From positions 685,973 to 727,704 of the forward strand of contig NZ_JAHPZL010000003.1 of assembly GCF_019331795.1 (NCBI RefSeq): DNA of 41,732 nucleotides, given 5' to 3'. Of the stretch, positions 24,170 through 32,515 are shown in pieces. Both the position numbers and the translations under genes were made by a program. The notes under the pieces are model-generated. The model saw nothing but the letters and a program-made list of their open reading frames with translations, did no database searches and was not told the origin of the DNA. This DNA comes from Austwickia sp. TVS 96-490-7B. GTDB lineage: Bacteria; Actinomycetota; Actinomycetes; Actinomycetales; Dermatophilaceae. The stretch's first letter is position 1, and every line of letters begins with the position of its first letter.

Positions 24170-25134
24170 TCGCCACGACACACGGTGAGGGAGGTGACCC
24201 GGGCACGCACCGGGTCGCCGTCCTCGGCTCGTTGAACGCCGACCTCTTCGCCCGAGTCGAGCGGCACCCCTTACCTGGAGAAACGGTCCTCGGCGACGGC
24301 GGACAAGCCCGGGCTGGCGGCAAAGGCGCTAATCAAGCGGTCGCAGCCGCCCTGAGCGGGGCACGTGTCCGGATGATCGGCGCGGTCGGCTCCGACGGCC
24401 ACGCCGAGGTGGCCGTGGCGGGTTTACGCCGCAGCGGCTGTGATCTCACCGGGATCCGTCAGGTCGAAGGGCCTACTGGTCTAGCACTGATCACCGTCGA
24501 TGCCGCGGGAGAAAACTCCATCATCGTGGTCCCTGGGGCCAACTTCCTGGTCGGAGACCCCGAACTGGCTCAGCTCGCCGACCTGCACGCGGGTGACTTC
24601 CTCATCACTCAAGGCGAGCTGCCCGTACCAGTCGCCGCCGCCGCCGTCCGTCGTGCCGTCGACGTGGGAGCTCGGCCGGTGATCAACCTGGCCCCCGTTG
24701 TCGACTATCCCGCTGAGGCGCTGCTCGCCGCGAATCCGCTGATCGTCAATGAGCATGAAGGTCTCGGCGCCGCCAAGATACTCGGGGTGGACGTCTCGCC
24801 GGACTGCCCCCCGGCGGACGTGATCTGTCGACTCGTTGACGCCGGTGTGGCCAGTGTCGTCATGACCCTCGGCTCGCACGGCGCACTGCTGTTGACCGCC
24901 GCAGCCCGCGAAGCTGGGCCGGTGAACGTTCCGGCGGAGTCGGTCACGGTGGTGGACACCACCGGTGCCGGTGACGCTTTTGTCGGCGCGTTGGTCGCCT
25001 CGTTGGCCGCTGGTGGCGACCTGGTGGAGGCGGCACGTCGCGCGACCCGGTTTGCCGCGCTGTCGGTAACCCGGGAAGGTGCCCAAGATTCCTACCCGAC
25101 CGATAACTCCAGTGAGGACGTGACCTCTTCATGA
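24166..25134 (+). CDS. rbsK: Ribokinase
   Basis: A 322-aa PfkB-family kinase making ribose 5-phosphate from ribose and ATP. It has the N-terminal LGSLNADLFARV, substrate-site GGKGANQAVAAA, and the C-terminal DTTGAGDAFVGAL with the catalytic Asp and anion hole. The GTG at 24166 overlaps the rbsB stop; the first ~14 residues are a short extension over E. coli RbsK. It ends in ATGA overlap with rbsD. The order A-C-B-K-D is a standard set of rbs genes with D moved to the end. Confidence 0.93.
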   Translation: MIATTHGEGGDPGTHRVAVLGSLNADLFARVERHPLPGETVLGDGGQARAGGKGANQAVAAALSGARVRMIGAVGSDGHAEVAVAGLRRSGCDLTGIRQVEGPTGLALITVDAAGENSIIVVPGANFLVGDPELAQLADLHAGDFLITQGELPVPVAAAAVRRAVDVGARPVINLAPVVDYPAEALLAANPLIVNEHEGLGAAKILGVDVSPDCPPADVICRLVDAGVASVVMTLGSHGALLLTAAAREAGPVNVPAESVTVVDTTGAGDAFVGALVASLAAGGDLVEAARRATRFAALSVTREGAQDSYPTDNSSEDVTSS

Positions 25135-25523
25135 GACGTGCGGGCCTACGCCACGCCGAACTCTCCCGTCTGATCGGCCTGCTCGGCCACACCGACACCG
25201 TGGTGATCGCTGATTGCGGGCTGCCGATACCTCGTGACCTGCCGATGGTCGATCTGGCTTTAGGTCATGGCGAGATCGCTTTCCGCACCGTACTAGACAT
25301 CATGCTCTCCGAGATCGTGGTGCAGGCTCACACGGTCGCTGACGAAAGCCTCGACTCTCAGGTGCAGGAATGGTGTGCGGAGCGGGCCCCACACCTGGGC
25401 GAGGCGATCATGGTGCCGCACGAGGAGCTGAAAGCGCGAGTGGCTCAGGCGGCGTTCGTCGTACGTACGGGTGAGGAGACCCCATACGCCAACGTCATCC
25501 TGCAGTGTGGGGTGCCGTTCTGA
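25131..25523 (+). CDS. rbsD: D-ribose pyranase
   Basis: A 130-aa member of the RbsD/FucU family that interconverts the beta-pyran and beta-furan forms of ribose, supplying the form used by ribokinase. The HTDTVVIADCGLPIP segment with the catalytic His in LLGHTD, the acidic patch around ALGHGEIAFRTVLD, and the C-terminal YANVILQCGVPF agree with the family and with its usual length (~130-140). It is the last gene of the rbs operon, coupled to rbsK by ATGA. A short CCCCG/CGGGG hairpin at 25546-25561 follows. Confidence 0.92.
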   Translation: MRRAGLRHAELSRLIGLLGHTDTVVIADCGLPIPRDLPMVDLALGHGEIAFRTVLDIMLSEIVVQAHTVADESLDSQVQEWCAERAPHLGEAIMVPHEELKARVAQAAFVVRTGEETPYANVILQCGVPF

Positions 25524-25621
25524 GCTGGTGAGCTTCCGATCTCGCCCCCGGACACTCGGGGTGCGTCGGTAGCAGGGCCCGTCGAGGACGTAGCGTAGGG
25601 CGGCCGGAAAGGAGCCCACCG

Positions 25622-27826
25622 ATGCCTGTTGACGACCCCGTGCTTCCTCTCGACGTGCCCGCACCCGGCGAGACCCCGCCACCTCGCCGAGGGATGTCGG
25701 TGCTGGTCGTCGACAATGACGACTCGTTCACCTTCAATTTGGTCGACCTGATCCGCAGCCATGGCTGCCGCGTGGACGTGGTCGACAACCGTCAGCAAGA
25801 GGTCTTAGACCGCCTCGACCAGTACGACGCCGTGGTGCTCTCCCCCGGACCCGGCAGCCCCCACCTGGCTGAAGACATCGGGATATGCCGCGCCCTGCTG
25901 GAGGGGCAGGACATCCCGGTGTTGGGAGTGTGCCTGGGTCACCAGGTGATGGTGGCCGCTGCGGGAGGCCAGGTGGACCGAGCTGACCAGCCACGGCACG
26001 GGCTCATCGAAGACGTCGTCCATGACGGGTCGGGGGTATTTGCCGGGGTCCCCTCTCCGATGCCAGCGATGCGCTATCACTCGCTGGTGGCAGTGTCTGT
26101 GCCGGAGTCGTTGGTGGTGACAGGTCGCGGTCCAGGCGATCAAGTGCAGGCGGTAACCCATCGGCATCGTCCGTGGTGGGGGGTGCAGTTCCATCCAGAG
26201 TCGGTGGGCACCCCGGCAGGTGCGGTATTGGTCGGCAACTTCCTCTCCGCGGCAGCAGCGTGGAACCAGCAAGCAGGTCGAGTGGTTCAGCGTGGTGACA
26301 GTCACTCCGGAGGTACGCCGACGCTCGGCGCAGCTGAACTGACCTGTGGCGCTGCCGTGTCGACACCGCCGTGGACCATGACGCATCAGACTGTGGCGCT
26401 CGCGGTGGATCCTGCGGTGCTGCAGGCACAGCTGTATCAGCTCGGGGCGCCCTCGTTCTGGCTGGACAGTTCCGACGCTGAGTCGATGCCTGTCACGCCG
26501 GAGCAGCCGGGCAGCCGGTGGTCCTTCCTTGGGGACGCCCAAGGCCCGTTGGCGCGAGTCGCGACGTACGACCTGACCACGTCAGTGACCACAGTGACGG
26601 ATCGCGCTGGGACACAACACTGGTCGGGAGAGTTTCTGGATTTCTTAGCCACTGATATGGCGTCGCTGCCGCAGTGCGAACTGGCCGATGGCATGCCGCC
26701 GTACGTCGGTGGATGGGTGGGTTTCCTCGGCTACGAACTCAAAGCGGAATGCGGCGCGCCCCGTCGTGCCGCTCACGGGCATCCGGAAGCGGCCATGATT
26801 TTCGCCGATCGATGTGTGGCCTATGAGCATGACCGTGGTCGATGGCATCTGGTGAGCTGGTCGGACCCGTCATGTCGCGAGGAGCAGGACCGCTGGGCGT
26901 CTGGGATTGCGCGGCTACTTCGGCAGCTTGCCGAGGAGGCCGCACCAGCGCCTCCGGCACCGCATCCACCTCCGCTGTCGGTGCGGGCCCGACACTCGCA
27001 GGACGAGTACGTCGCCTTGGTCGCACAGGCGCAGGAACTCATCGCCGCCGGACAGTCCAGTGAGATCTGCCTGACCTCAACGTTGACTGCGACTCCACCT
27101 CCCCATTTCGCCGCCGATCTGCCCGGCTGGTATTCCCGGTTGCGCCAAGCTAACCCAGCTCCTTATGCCGCTTGGGTGAGCGTGCCTGGAGTGACTGTGC
27201 TGAGCACCTCCCCTGAGTGTTTCCTCACGATCAGCCCATCCGGGGAGGTGACATCCGAGCCCATCAAAGGCACCCGGCCACGCAACGCCGACCCGACAGT
27301 GGATGCTCAGCTACGCGCCGACCTCACGGCCAGCGTGAAAGACCGCGCAGAAAATCTGATGATCGTCGACTTGGTGCGGCATGATCTGACCCGGACCGCG
27401 CTCCCGGGGTCGACTCGGGTGGCCGAGTTGTGCGCCATCCGCAGTTATGCGACGGTGCACCAGATGGTCAGTGTCGTCGCCAGCCAGATTGGGGCCCAAG
27501 ACGATCGGGTGGGTGTGCTGCGGGCAGCTTTTCCTCCAGGGTCAATGACTGGTGCCCCCAAACTGCGGACCATGTCCTTGATCGATGATCTGGAGCAGGC
27601 GCCACGCGGGGTGTATTCGGGTGCGCTGGGGTATCTCTCGCTATCGGGGGCAGTGGATATGTCGGTGGTGATCCGCTCGGTCGTGGCTGTCGATGACGAG
27701 CTGCGTTACGGCGTGGGTGGGGCGGTGACGGCGTTGTCGGTGCCGCAAGAGGAGTTTGACGAGACGATGGTCAAAGCACGGCCACTGTTGCGGTGGTGTG
27801 CTGTCGACCAGGTGGAGGGTGGGTGA
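25622..27826 (+). CDS. pabAB: Aminodeoxychorismate synthase, fused PabA-PabB
   Basis: A 734-aa bifunctional enzyme converting chorismate and glutamine to 4-amino-4-deoxychorismate. The N-terminal class I glutamine amidotransferase domain (~26-215) has GVCLGHQ (Cys104) and VQFHPES for the catalytic triad. The C-terminal chorismate-binding domain (~240-725) has PIKGTRPRN, ENLMIVDLVRHDLTR and GSMTGAPKLRTMSLID. The Lys of PIKGT is characteristic of PabB, as opposed to PIAGT in anthranilate synthase, supporting p-aminobenzoate rather than tryptophan synthesis. AAAGGAG precedes the ATG at 25622. It is coupled to the pabC-like gene. Such fusions are common in actinobacteria, and some serve antibiotic pathways. 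Confidence 0.9.
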   Translation: MPVDDPVLPLDVPAPGETPPPRRGMSVLVVDNDDSFTFNLVDLIRSHGCRVDVVDNRQQEVLDRLDQYDAVVLSPGPGSPHLAEDIGICRALLEGQDIPVLGVCLGHQVMVAAAGGQVDRADQPRHGLIEDVVHDGSGVFAGVPSPMPAMRYHSLVAVSVPESLVVTGRGPGDQVQAVTHRHRPWWGVQFHPESVGTPAGAVLVGNFLSAAAAWNQQAGRVVQRGDSHSGGTPTLGAAELTCGAAVSTPPWTMTHQTVALAVDPAVLQAQLYQLGAPSFWLDSSDAESMPVTPEQPGSRWSFLGDAQGPLARVATYDLTTSVTTVTDRAGTQHWSGEFLDFLATDMASLPQCELADGMPPYVGGWVGFLGYELKAECGAPRRAAHGHPEAAMIFADRCVAYEHDRGRWHLVSWSDPSCREEQDRWASGIARLLRQLAEEAAPAPPAPHPPPLSVRARHSQDEYVALVAQAQELIAAGQSSEICLTSTLTATPPPHFAADLPGWYSRLRQANPAPYAAWVSVPGVTVLSTSPECFLTISPSGEVTSEPIKGTRPRNADPTVDAQLRADLTASVKDRAENLMIVDLVRHDLTRTALPGSTRVAELCAIRSYATVHQMVSVVASQIGAQDDRVGVLRAAFPPGSMTGAPKLRTMSLIDDLEQAPRGVYSGALGYLSLSGAVDMSVVIRSVVAVDDELRYGVGGAVTALSVPQEEFDETMVKARPLLRWCAVDQVEGG

Positions 27827-28611
27827 ACTCCGTGAGCGGGGAGCACCCCGAGACACCAGCCGCCGGGTCATCCTGGTCGGTGGTGGAGTCGTGGTCGGTG
27901 GTGGAGTCGTGGTCGGTGGTGGACGGACGGGTCGCTGACCTGGATGCTCACCGGGACCGGTTTGTCCAGTCGTGTCGTCGATGGGTGCCGGCAGCGCGTC
28001 CTGATCAGATTGACAACGGGTGGACGCAGCTGTGTGACCAGATTCCTCGGCAGGGAGCGTGGTTTCCGCGGATCGAAGTGGATGGCACCAGTGGCGTGGT
28101 GTCGTGGCTGGTGCGGCCAATGCCACAGCGGGGACCGGTGGCGCGGGCGTGGGTGATGCCGCGAGGTGACCAGCGCCGATTACCTCAGGTGAAGGGGCCT
28201 GACCTGCGGTGGTTAGCGCAGGCGCGAGCAACAGCGGTACGCCGAGGCTGCGATGAGGCGGTGTTGGTCGGGCCGGACGGATCAGTCGTGGAGGGGGCGT
28301 TCACGACGGTGGTGTGGTGGCGGGATGGGGCGTTGCATGTGGTGGAGGACGGGATTCCCCGTTTGCCGTCGGTGACGGAGGCGCGGCTGCGGCGCTGGTG
28401 CCAGGAGGTGGGGGTGCAGGTCCGGTCGGGTCGATTGCCGGTGGCGACAGCGCATGACGTGGAAGTGTGGGCGGTGAACTCGGTGGATCAGGTGCGGCTC
28501 CTGGTGTTTCCTGACCTGGAAGGTACGTCGGAGCCGGTGTGGTCGCACCAGTTTGTGGCGGCTCGTGCCGCACTGAATCGTGGGTGGGAGCCGCTGCCTG
28601 GCGCGGGATAG
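27823..28611 (+). CDS. pabC: Class IV aminotransferase fold, probable aminodeoxychorismate lyase
   Basis: A 262-aa PLP-dependent protein. The motif PQVKGPDLRWLAQARATA carries the probable PLP lysine, followed by GCDEAVLVGPDGSVVEGAFT and VWAVNSVDQVRLL, typical of the family. Direct coupling (GTGA) to pabAB indicates it releases pyruvate from aminodeoxychorismate to give p-aminobenzoate. The N-terminal region is shorter and less conserved than in standard PabC, and contains three near-identical copies of SWSVVE (bases 27874-27923). GTG at 27823 is chosen; GTG at 27832 is an alternative. Confidence 0.77.
   Translation: MNSVSGEHPETPAAGSSWSVVESWSVVESWSVVDGRVADLDAHRDRFVQSCRRWVPAARPDQIDNGWTQLCDQIPRQGAWFPRIEVDGTSGVVSWLVRPMPQRGPVARAWVMPRGDQRRLPQVKGPDLRWLAQARATAVRRGCDEAVLVGPDGSVVEGAFTTVVWWRDGALHVVEDGIPRLPSVTEARLRRWCQEVGVQVRSGRLPVATAHDVEVWAVNSVDQVRLLVFPDLEGTSEPVWSHQFVAARAALNRGWEPLPGAG
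27874..27923 (+). repeat. 18-bp in-frame tandem repeat, 2.8 copies
   Basis: The unit TGGTCGGTGGTGGAGTCG occurs at 27874-27891 and 27892-27909, with a partial third copy at 27910-27923. It encodes WSVVES repeats close to the N-terminus of the PabC-like protein. The copies are identical, implying recent expansion or ongoing slippage. Confidence 0.85.
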
Positions 28612-28714
28612 CTCCTTGCGATCGGGGCGTAGCTTCTCAGAGGGGTCGCCGTACGGGCGATGGGGGATCAGGCGGTGCCTGCCGCCAGCAAATGAGGCGA
28701 CCCTGGGGAGGGGC

Positions 28715-30196
28715 ATGGGCGGCGCCCTGATCTGGTTGGTGATGGTCGCGACAGCCGCTGCGGTGGTGTGGGCTTTTCTGCCGCGACCGGCGCAACGGTC
28801 GCCGACGCCGTCCTGCGCGGAGGAGAAACGGGAGCCGACCTCATCGCCACGTCCGATGCCCACGTCTGGGCCAGCCCCCAGCACTGCCCGGGCAGAGATC
28901 AGCTCACGTGCTGCGGCACCGGGGAATGCTGGGCCACGGAGTGCCGAAACTCCACCACGGGCCGCGTCGACGTCGGCGTCCCGCCGTACCGCTCTGTTTG
29001 CCGAAGGGGTCGTGGCAGCGACCTCGTCGACTGCTGAGGGGTTCACCCATGACGGTCCTTACGCCTGTCTCCAGGTGATGACGTCGGGTTTTTCGCCCGC
29101 CCGAGATCGGGTGGTGGAGGTGGCAGTGGTGCGTTGTGATGCCACCGGGACGGTGCAGCGTGAGTGGACCACGATGATCGACCCGGCACGTTCAGAGATT
29201 TCCGGGACCGCCGTGCACGGATTGACATCGGGGGTGTTGCAGGGAGCCCCAGGATTCGCAGAGACCGCTACAGCCTTGTTCGCCGAGGTAGAAGGGTGCG
29301 TGCTGGTCGTTCACCAGGCTCGGATGGTAGAGGCCTTTGTGGCGGCGGAGTGCCTACGAGCAGGGGTGTTGGCGCCGACGATGCCCGTCGTGGATATGTC
29401 GTCCTGGGCGGCATCGGTGTGGGGTTTACCGAATCCACGATTGGCAACAGTCGCCCGGCACGTGGGGTTACGACGGACGGTGCCCTCGTCGGCATTAGAC
29501 GACGCCCGGATATGCGCGGCCGTGGTGCCGCTGATCGCTGGCCGGTGTGGTGATCGACTGCGCTATCCGGTGCCGCCGGTGTCGATGGACGCGACCGATG
29601 GACGTCACCGTGGTGAGCCGCGATGGGTGGCCCGCCCCGGCGGATCTGCGGGGATCGCCCCACACAGTTGGCTAGCCGACCTGCTATCGACCGTCCCGAT
29701 GAGCGCAGCGGAAACCCATGATCCAAGGTCGGCGGCGCTCGTGGAGGCCATCACTTCGGTTTTGCCGGTGGGCAGGATCGTCACGGCTGACATCCGCGAC
29801 TTGACCGCGGCCGCGGCTCGCGCAGGGTTACCCGCCACGCAGATCCGCGCAGTGACAGAGCGTCTGTTGGAATCGATGCGTCGCGTGACCTTCGCACAGG
29901 GTGTCCCGTCCCAGGATCAGGTGCGGCAGTTGCGCGGCGCAGCGCATTCGTTGGGTGTTCCCGGCTATTTCGACGACCTCGTCCAGCAGCCTCCCGCAGC
30001 TGCTCCTCTCCCCGGATCGGGGTCGTTTAGCAGACCGGTCCGCAAACCGCTCCCGCCGCCCCCCTCAGCATTGCCCCGCTGCGGTCGATGCCTCCGCATC
30101 GGTCATTACGTCGCGCAATGCCCCCGCGGCGCTGGCGCGCTCCCTCCGGGGCCGGTGACGCCGACTCGCAGTATCAGCCCAGTTGACCCGATCTGA
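28715..30196 (+). CDS. Membrane-anchored exonuclease-fold protein with lost active site and zinc knuckle
   Basis: A 493-aa protein, start at ATG 28715 after GGGGAGGGG. Residues 4-22 form a transmembrane helix, then a ~85-residue Ser/Pro/Ala-rich linker. Residues ~113-280 align with the RNase T/DnaQ exonuclease fold: CLQVMTSGFSPARDRVVEVA, TAVHGLTSGVLQGAPGF, VVHQARMVEAFVAAEC and SSALDDARICA. The catalytic D-x-E of motif I is Q120-V-M122, the motif II Asp is gone and the motif III His is replaced, so nuclease activity is unlikely. A helical segment (~335-420) recalls TerB-like C-terminal regions. At 456-469 is CGRCLRIGHYVAQC, a C-x2-C-x4-H-x4-C zinc knuckle. Likely a nucleic-acid-binding membrane protein; role unknown. 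Confidence 0.7.
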   Translation: MGGALIWLVMVATAAAVVWAFLPRPAQRSPTPSCAEEKREPTSSPRPMPTSGPAPSTARAEISSRAAAPGNAGPRSAETPPRAASTSASRRTALFAEGVVAATSSTAEGFTHDGPYACLQVMTSGFSPARDRVVEVAVVRCDATGTVQREWTTMIDPARSEISGTAVHGLTSGVLQGAPGFAETATALFAEVEGCVLVVHQARMVEAFVAAECLRAGVLAPTMPVVDMSSWAASVWGLPNPRLATVARHVGLRRTVPSSALDDARICAAVVPLIAGRCGDRLRYPVPPVSMDATDGRHRGEPRWVARPGGSAGIAPHSWLADLLSTVPMSAAETHDPRSAALVEAITSVLPVGRIVTADIRDLTAAAARAGLPATQIRAVTERLLESMRRVTFAQGVPSQDQVRQLRGAAHSLGVPGYFDDLVQQPPAAAPLPGSGSFSRPVRKPLPPPPSALPRCGRCLRIGHYVAQCPRGAGALPPGPVTPTRSISPVDPI

Positions 30197-30403
30197 GCGG
30201 CCCGTTCCTGGGAGCTCTCAGCCACCACTGACCGGACAGCGCGGGCCACAACAGACAATTGCGCGATCCAGTCGGGTCAGGTCCCTGTCCGAGATGCCGA
30301 TTCGAGGGGGCAGACATGACGCCACAGAAGGCATCGTTCTCCCCCGCTCCTTTGCATTCCCTTCGCCACGCTGCCCAGGGTGGTCGACGACAAGGACCTG
30401 ATC

Positions 30404-30739
30404 ATGAATGTGAATTCCACCAACACTTCGTCGCTGCTCTCCGGGGCATATGAAGAGTATCGCCGCTATGAGCGTTATCTGGCACTTGCTTATGCCATTG
30501 GTTTGGTCACGGTGACAGTGATGTTCTTCCCCGGCGGGGCGTGGCCGGGTTGTGTAGCAGTCGCCACTTTGTTGGCCATCTCCTTCCGCCAATATCACCG
30601 GGCGGTGCACCGTTATGTTGGCCTTCCCGGACCGGACACTGACCAGGCGGTGCAGGTGTGGGGTACGGCGGCGCAAGCTTGCGTTTGGGGTTCGGTGCCG
30701 ATCGTGCTGGCATTGGCGGTGCTGCAGTTCGTTCATTGA
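30404..30739 (+). CDS. Small integral membrane protein of unknown function
   Basis: A 111-aa protein with a polar N-terminus (SGAYEEYRRYERY) and three hydrophobic segments: ALAYAIGLVTVTVMFF, GCVAVATLLAISF and WGSVPIVLALAVLQFV. The ATG at 30404 has AAGGA about eight bases upstream; a GTG at 30380 would add eight residues. No family is recognised. It stands alone after a 207-base intergenic stretch in which I see no RNA gene or clear promoter, and is followed by a perfect stem-loop at 30828-30865. Confidence 0.6.
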   Translation: MNVNSTNTSSLLSGAYEEYRRYERYLALAYAIGLVTVTVMFFPGGAWPGCVAVATLLAISFRQYHRAVHRYVGLPGPDTDQAVQVWGTAAQACVWGSVPIVLALAVLQFVH

Positions 30740-30827
30740 TCGTCGACCCGGGCGGAGCGGTCGGGTACGGCGTCTTCAGGTCAGCGAAACATCTTTTGTG
30801 GCATCTCTGAATAGCTGTGATTCAAGC

Positions 30828-30865
30828 CGAGAGGCTCGTACCGGAGGGAAGGTACGAGCCTCTCG
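30828..30865 (+). terminator. Perfect 15-bp stem-loop
   Basis: CGAGAGGCTCGTACC (30828-30842) is exactly complementary to GGTACGAGCCTCTCG (30851-30865) with an 8-base loop. It lies 88 bases after the small membrane protein gene. No U-run follows. Intrinsic terminator of the U-less kind, possibly acting with the C-rich stretch downstream. Confidence 0.65.
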
Positions 30866-30897
30866 TCGTGTCGGCCGGGATCTGCCCTACCAAGCCG

Positions 30898-31050
30898 ACA
30901 CACCGATCACACAGGACGGAACAATCCCACACGACCGGAGCCACACACCACCTGCTCCCCCCCACCACTCACCACACCACGACCCACCACCGGAACACCA
31001 CACCCCGGCACCACATCACCCACACCCCCCAGAAGACCGACCGCCCCATT
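30898..31050 (+). other. C-rich, G-poor stretch in the gene-free interval (30740-31113)
   Basis: Most of the 374-base gap before the convergent narK gene is a low-complexity run of CCAC/ACAC words with very few G residues on the plus strand. This is the composition of Rho-utilisation sites, so a Rho-dependent terminator for the plus-strand transcript is plausible. Near 31081-31099 the heptamer ACGACGT is repeated about 2.7 times. No gene, RNA or convincing promoter is seen in the interval. Confidence 0.4.
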
Positions 31051-31113
31051 GTCGCTGTAGTCACCGGTCGCGGCTGTCATACGACGTACGACGTACGACG
31101 GGACGACCGGAGG

Positions 31114-32514
31114 TCAGCTTGGCTTCGGTGCTCCTGGGCGGGCGTAACGGACCCAGGTGATGGCGGTGCAGAGCACCGCGAAACCGATACCGATCGCGTA
31201 AAACGCGGTGGCGGGCATCAGAGTCAACCCGATTCCGAAGAGGAACGGTCCGAACGCGGCGATGGCGCTGGTCCATCCGATGACTCCGCCTGCTTGGCGT
31301 TTTTCGAAGATCATCGGCATCTGTTTGAAGGTGCTGGCGTTGCCGATCCCGGCAAACAGGAAGATCGCCATCATGCCCCAGAAGAACCGGTCGAAACCGC
31401 CTTGAAGGGCCGCCGCTGAGGACGTGTCAGGGACCAGTGTGGTCATGGTGAATCCAATGGACCCGATGAGTCCGATCCCGGAGATGAGCGACCAGAGCGC
31501 TCCACCCATCTTGTCGGTCAGTGGGGAGAACGCGAATCGGGCGACTGCGCCGACGAGCGGGCCCCAGAACACGTATTTCACCGGATCAGGCACGGCGTAT
31601 CCCGCGATGAGGACCTGAGCGGTTGCGCCAGTGCCGGAGACGATGGCGGCGTTACCGGCGCCGTACAGGTTGCCCATCAGCAGACCGAATTGGGCGGACA
31701 GCCCGGAGAAGGTCCCGAAGGTCATGATGTAAAGCAGGGTCATATACCAGGTGTCGACGTTGCCGAAGATGTCGAACTGCTGCTTGACGTTGGCCGTGAT
31801 CGGCACTGACTTCAGCGTCATCCAGGCGAGGATGGCGCCGCAGATCATCAGCGGGATCCAGAAGAAGGCCCCGTTTTGATACCAGACGGTGACGTTAGCT
31901 TTTCCGGCGACTTTCATCTGTTGGGAGCCGCCGACGACGCCCAGCCAGGACAGTCCGATGAGGATCGGGACAAACAGCTGGACCAGGGAAACCCCGAGGT
32001 TGCCGATGCCGGCTTGCAAGCCCAGCGCAGTGCCAGCCATGCGTTTGGGGAAGAAGTACGACGTGGAGGGCATGAACCCGGAGAAGGCGCCACCGCCGAT
32101 ACCGGCGAGGAAGGCCAGGACCATCAGCTCCCAGTACGGCGCGGTGGGGCTCATCACCCGCACGCCCCAGCCGAGGGTGGGGGCGATGAGGAGCACCGTG
32201 GTCGCAGCGACCATTTTGCGGGTGCCCATGATGGGGGGCAGGACCATCCAGATGATGCGCAGCAGGCCACCGGCAAGACCGGGCATGGCTGCCATCCAGT
32301 AGAGCTGCTCCTTAGTGAAGGAGTATCCGAGAGCGTTGAGCTTCGGCACGATGGCGCTCGGCAGGAACCAGGCGACGAAGCACAGGGTCAGACAGAAGGT
32401 GGTGACCCACAGGGTCCGCCAGGCCAGGGGTTTGTCCCACCTGGCGTCATCCTCGGGGTCCCAGCTGGTCAGCCATTCCCCGCCGGAGCGGTCGGATAAC
32501 GGAGCGGCGCTCAT
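31114..32514 (-). CDS. narK: Nitrate/nitrite transporter, NarK family (second of tandem pair)
   Basis: A 466-aa major facilitator protein with about 12 transmembrane segments. It begins with a polar 30-residue tail, then WRTLWVTTFCLTLCFVAWFL, the usual NarK start, and contains FLAGIGGGAFSGFMPSTSYF and FAGIGNASTFKQMPMIF, matching nitrate-signature regions of NarK2-type nitrate/nitrite exchangers. It follows the first narK gene with a one-base gap, so both are in one transcript divergent from narGHJI. It would bring nitrate to the cytoplasmic reductase and export nitrite. With the neighbouring copy frameshifted, this may be the only working transporter here. Confidence 0.92.
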   Translation of the reverse strand: MSAAPLSDRSGGEWLTSWDPEDDARWDKPLAWRTLWVTTFCLTLCFVAWFLPSAIVPKLNALGYSFTKEQLYWMAAMPGLAGGLLRIIWMVLPPIMGTRKMVAATTVLLIAPTLGWGVRVMSPTAPYWELMVLAFLAGIGGGAFSGFMPSTSYFFPKRMAGTALGLQAGIGNLGVSLVQLFVPILIGLSWLGVVGGSQQMKVAGKANVTVWYQNGAFFWIPLMICGAILAWMTLKSVPITANVKQQFDIFGNVDTWYMTLLYIMTFGTFSGLSAQFGLLMGNLYGAGNAAIVSGTGATAQVLIAGYAVPDPVKYVFWGPLVGAVARFAFSPLTDKMGGALWSLISGIGLIGSIGFTMTTLVPDTSSAAALQGGFDRFFWGMMAIFLFAGIGNASTFKQMPMIFEKRQAGGVIGWTSAIAAFGPFLFGIGLTLMPATAFYAIGIGFAVLCTAITWVRYARPGAPKPS

Positions 32515-32515
32515 G

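Noticed and set aside
25622-27826. Anthranilate synthase (TrpE/TrpG fusion)
   Set aside because: The PIKGT motif and the coupled PabC-like gene point to aminodeoxychorismate synthase.
31081-31099. ACGACGT heptamer repeated 2.7 times
   Set aside because: Too short and few copies for a CRISPR or functional iteron; treated as simple sequence.
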